Below, in pieces: positions 60,148 to 64,000 of a stretch of 64,000 bases of DNA (positions are counted from its first letter, which is position 1; every line of letters starts with the position of its first letter). Under the pieces are notes generated by a model. It did no database searches and was not told the origin of the DNA. It worked only from the letters and a program-made list of their open reading frames with translations. The stretch comes from Cyanoderma ruficeps. Taxonomy: Eukaryota; Chordata; Aves; Passeriformes; Timaliidae. Where the stretch lies: the NCBI GenBank assembly GCA_008694505.1, contig VZDJ01006585.1:11302944-11366943 (forward strand), given 5' to 3'. A program made the translations under genes and the position numbers.

Positions 60148-62940
60148 TACTCAGTCCAGGTGATCAAACCAGAGCTACTCTTAAGAGCACATATTCATAC
60201 CTCAAAACATGTTCAGTGAGGACACAGAGTCCTCAACACCACCTGTTTCACTCTATGCGTTTGCTTCTATGGGGCCACTTCACTTATTACTGCAGACTTA
60301 TTTCCAATGCATTGTAACCAATAACAGGCATTTAATCTAAAAAATGAAGATAAAACCAGTCCAGAATAAAATTTATGCAATATGAACACTGTACCCTTTG
60401 AGAATTTATTTGCATTGACCCACACTCTTTATAAGTTAGAACATAAAAATATGAATCTAAGTTCTTCATATGCTAAAGGGAGATAGGGTGAAGTAGTGGC
60501 AAGTCAATGATATAAGGAAAACACAGCTGGTAATTTTCTGTGACTACACTACTCCATTCTCTTTGACACCTGGGTGGCTTATATTACATCTTAAGAGTAA
60601 TAGTGCAAAATAATGTAGAGAAACTTCTAAAGCAAGACCTCAGGCTGGACAGTTCTGAGGTGATCTGGCATAGTATGTTCCAAACTGCTATCAGGAGCCA
60701 TAAAACCATAAGCATCTCCCAATTATCATTTCATGACTTATAAACACTGTCTCTCTCATTATCATTTTAAGAGATTGCTATTCTATTTCTATCTACTAAT
60801 CTCGCAATGCCCAGCCAGTGAGCTCCTGCCCACAGCTCAGTTTTAATCGCTCACTTAATGTTTATCTCAATCAACAGCTGATTCAGCTGCTGGCCTAACT
60901 GATGGGGTGGAAAGCTTGTGTGAGAAGGAGGGTGAGAGGAAAGCAAAAAGATGAAAATGTCAGGCAAAAGTAAGACTGGCTTCTCAGAAAAAAGAAGCAG
61001 TGCTTTTAAAGTATTCCTATCCTTACCTAATATATTGTTCTTATTCCTATCACTCATTCTTACTGTATATTTATATCACAATACCCTGTAAAAATAAATA
61101 AGATTGCTATGTTTTTATTCTGGCTGATTTTCAGGCCTTCAGGATTTTCTCGTCTTTGAATGTTTATTTGGTTGGGGTCTTTTTCCACCACTTTTTGTGA
61201 CAAAACTACAAGATAGAGAAAGGCACTGCAGGAGGAAATTTTATATGAATTCTATTTCACAGCAATGCTCTATACAGGAATATGGACAGAGAGATAATGT
61301 TTGAGGAACCGTCACAAAAAAAATCCTTATTGTTCACAATATTAACTAAAATAAGGAACTCAGCTTATCTCTGCCATTGAAGTAAATCTGAGTTTTATGC
61401 AATTAGTCAGTTCTCAGTGGCACTCCATATATGTAATACAAGTATCATTTTACTTTCCTCTTAAGAAAAAGTATTCAAATAAGGTGATTATAAAACCATG
61501 TGATGCTTGAGAGAGCAGTAAAGAGATAAATGAAAAATAATTGGGATTTCTGAAATAAAGAGAAATTTACACTGTTAATATTGTTAGACACACTTTTTTT
61601 TTCTACAAATCTCATTACTACAAATACAGCAAGCAGCTGCTTTGACCTTGCTTTTATAGATATGTAAATGCAGTTTATATTCAGTATTAGACATTAGACA
61701 GGTATTTAGACAATTTATTTTGAGGAAAGACACATAATATTAGCAGAAAATAACATTTCAACCATCATTTTCTTTCTGATGAAAAGAGAAAGAATTATCA
61801 ACTCTTTGTTTTAAAAAATAAAAAACAGAGGAAAAAAAAGAGTGTATTAACAAAAATCATTAAAGCAATTCATATTTCCAATCCAGTCACTGTGATACTT
61901 TAGACAGCTATCACAGCAGTTGTTGCGGTTATGACTATTATTCATGTCTGATTCCCAGATACAGCCAAGGAGAGGAAAGAGGCCATGGCTTAATATTTGT
62001 CTCAAGTCTGCACCCTAATTCACCAACTGAACATTTTGATTTCAGACTATAGATGTAATGTCTTGATATTGGCTCAGCTTCGCAGGTTACAGTCAGAAAT
62101 CTGCTTGTAGCTACCTCAGTTTGTAATTGCTGCTTCACGGCTGAGTCCATACCCAAGTGTATGAATATTCCTGCTTTGCTTTATGCATTGGAGATGGCAG
62201 CTAAAAGTATGAATTCCCAGCTGAACCTGATGCCCAGCTGCACTTCCTAGGTAATGCATGAACTCATCTAGGTGAGATGCAGGCTCAGGTGTGAACCCAG
62301 CACTATTATCTGATCATAAACACTATAATAATGCAGCTTTCATTCCAAGTTGGAAAGAATCATGCTGACTCTCTGAGGACACTTGGTCTTGTTCCTGTGT
62401 AGTGAAAGCAAGAAAACCAGAAAACTTTCACAGTGGTGGTGGTAGTTTCAGTTGCTACTTTCCAGTGAAAGGATCACCATCATACCTTGTCCATTTCACC
62501 ATGCAATAACTGTCCTTTGGATACAGAAAATAAAATAGTAGTCATGCCCAACCAAAGGTAGATCTGAACATTTACCAGCATGAAACTTTAATCATACAAC
62601 TTAATTTATGTTCTTAAAGAAGGCAGACAGTATCACTTATCATTCTCAAATCTAATTACAGCTTCTGAGGGTGGTTCTGAGATGCCAGCAGTGTAAGAGA
62701 TTATATTAAATGGAAAAGAATATGCACATTCATCAGTTCTTTATTTTGAAGCAATTGGTTGAATATTTTGATGATGTTCAAGCTGCTGAGCAAGCTGATC
62801 AGTTCAGTGCCAGCACCACTCTCACTGTAAGGAAGACAATTATTTTGCAATTCAAAAAGGTTGGGTAATTTAAATTAAATACAACTAATTTTCAGGACAT
62901 GACACACAGCAAATATAATATACCAAGAATCAACATGCAG
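60148..62940. other. AT-rich unique sequence, nothing recognised
   Basis: About 2.8 kb with no repeat family, RNA gene or convincing exon recognised. Confidence 0.5.
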
Positions 62941-63780
62941 AATCACAGAATCTCAGAATGGCTTGGAAAGGACATCTGGAGCTCCTAGCTGCATTGGATA
63001 ACTAGTCCAATCTTCCTGCTAAAGCAGGCTAACCTACATCAACTTGCAGAGGATTATGTCCAAGAAGGTTGTGACTAGCTTTAGGAAGGAAACTCCACAA
63101 TGTCACAAGGTAGGCTGTTCCAATGCTCTGTCACCCTCACATTAGAGATTTTCCTCATATTTGAAAGGAGCTTCCTGTTTTTAAGATTGTGCTCATTGGC
63201 CCTTGTCCTGTTGCTGGGAAGAACTGAGAAGAGCCTAGCCCCACCTCCTTAAAATATTTGTATGTATTGATGAGATCATCATCAATACATCCAAGTCTTG
63301 TCTTGTCTAGCCTAAATGGTCCCAGCTCTTTTGGTCTTACCTCCTTAGGGAGATGTCACAGTCCCCCAACTCTTCTTAGCCCTCCTCTGGACTTGCTCTT
63401 TCTTGAACTGGGGAACCCAGAACTTGACACAATACTCCAGATGTGGCCTCACCAGGGCTGAACAGAGGGACAGGATCACTTACCCCTTGATGTGCTGGCC
63501 AGACTTCCTAATGCATCCCAGGACATGACTGGCCTTCCTTTCAAAGATCACTGAGAGTGGTTTAGCAATAACCTCTGCCATCTCTCCGAGCACTCATGGG
63601 TACATCTCATCTGGGCCCATAGATATGTGGGTGTCAAGTTTACCTAAGTGATCTCTAACCCAATCCTCCTCATTCATAAGAAAGTCTTTCTTCAGACTTT
63701 CTCTCTTGCCTCCAAGATCTAGGATTCTTGAGGGCTGGTTTTAACTGTAAAGACCAAATCAAAAAAGGCATTCAGTAAGT
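62941..63780 (-). mobile_element. CR1 LINE, antisense, with a large internal deletion
   Basis: The 3' end lies at 62941, where the reverse complement gives a CATTCTGAGATTCTGTGATT tail. The part to about 63540 is the standard C-terminal and 3' UTR region, including the reverse complement of the HLEY/CQV-like region near 63430. From about 63545 to 63780 the sequence jumps to the CR1 ORF2 segment just before the reverse transcriptase (reverse complement of GPDEMYP near 63595-63618, and of the ILEAR-type block near 63712-63735). Most of the reverse transcriptase between the two is missing. This is one element with an internal deletion or two adjacent fragments. Inactive. Confidence 0.88.
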
Positions 63781-64000
63781 CCACCTACCAACCAACTTCT
63801 CCAATACCACAGAGTTGGTTTTGATTTGAATAAATGAATAGGACTGTCACATAAAGCCAGCCTTTGCATGTTTTTATTAAATGAAAGAAAACCTAAAGTA
63901 GATATACAACAGTCTGCTTAGTGCCTTTTCTTATTGTCATATTTTCAACTGTAATACAAAATACAGCTAACTGGATGGCTGCCAGAAGCCCACTCCCCAG
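63781..64000. other. AT-rich sequence to the window end
   Basis: Nothing recognised. The CR1 may continue faintly for a few bases past 63780. Confidence 0.5.

Noticed and set aside
1..64000. CRISPR array, operons, rRNA or tRNA genes
   Set aside because: No regularly spaced direct repeats, no ribosome-binding-site gene chains and no cloverleaf or rRNA sequence were seen. The sequence is vertebrate in character.

Overview
The window looks like noncoding DNA of a bird, either intergenic or deep intron. It is AT-rich and CpG-poor. Every clearly recognisable interspersed repeat is a CR1 (chicken repeat 1) LINE or an avian-type LTR. CR1 is the dominant LINE of bird and reptile genomes. There is no prokaryotic gene organisation, no rRNA, tRNA or CRISPR array, and no confidently recognisable host protein-coding gene. 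I place it in Aves; the species cannot be told from sequence alone.

Layout. 0-3.2 kb: plain AT-rich DNA with a (TTCCCC)n tract at the very start. 3.2-4.3 kb: a GC-richer LTR-like block abutting a CR1 3' end (+). 9.4-10.9 kb: the longest CR1, antisense, carrying a broken reverse transcriptase. 13.7-15.0 kb: three degraded CR1 pieces (+) in non-colinear order. 22.0-23.1 kb: a CR1 (+) with an intact 8-bp-repeat tail, followed by a T-rich tract with an 8-base N gap. 27.9-28.2 and 29.5-29.6 kb: CR1 3' ends (+). 32.7-32.9 kb: an internal CR1 scrap (-), followed by two microsatellites. 51.3-52.2 kb: a CR1 (-) with a 77-bp internal tandem duplication. 59.64-60.14 kb: a complete 501-bp solo LTR with a 6-bp target-site duplication and unusually long terminal inverted repeats. 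62.9-63.8 kb: a CR1 (-) with a large internal deletion. CR1 covers roughly 6 kb, about a tenth of the window. The rest is unique AT-rich sequence with A-rich, T/G-rich and TA/CA simple repeats.

Nothing in the window forms an operon or pathway. The best leads are the solo LTR, a few plus-strand intervals with good splice acceptor and donor pairs (24.07-24.27, 52.50-52.57 and 56.83-57.21 kb) that could be exons of an unrecognised gene or lncRNA, and several CpG-retaining islands that may be conserved noncoding elements. The exon and enhancer calls are hypotheses. I found no convincing new biological system.
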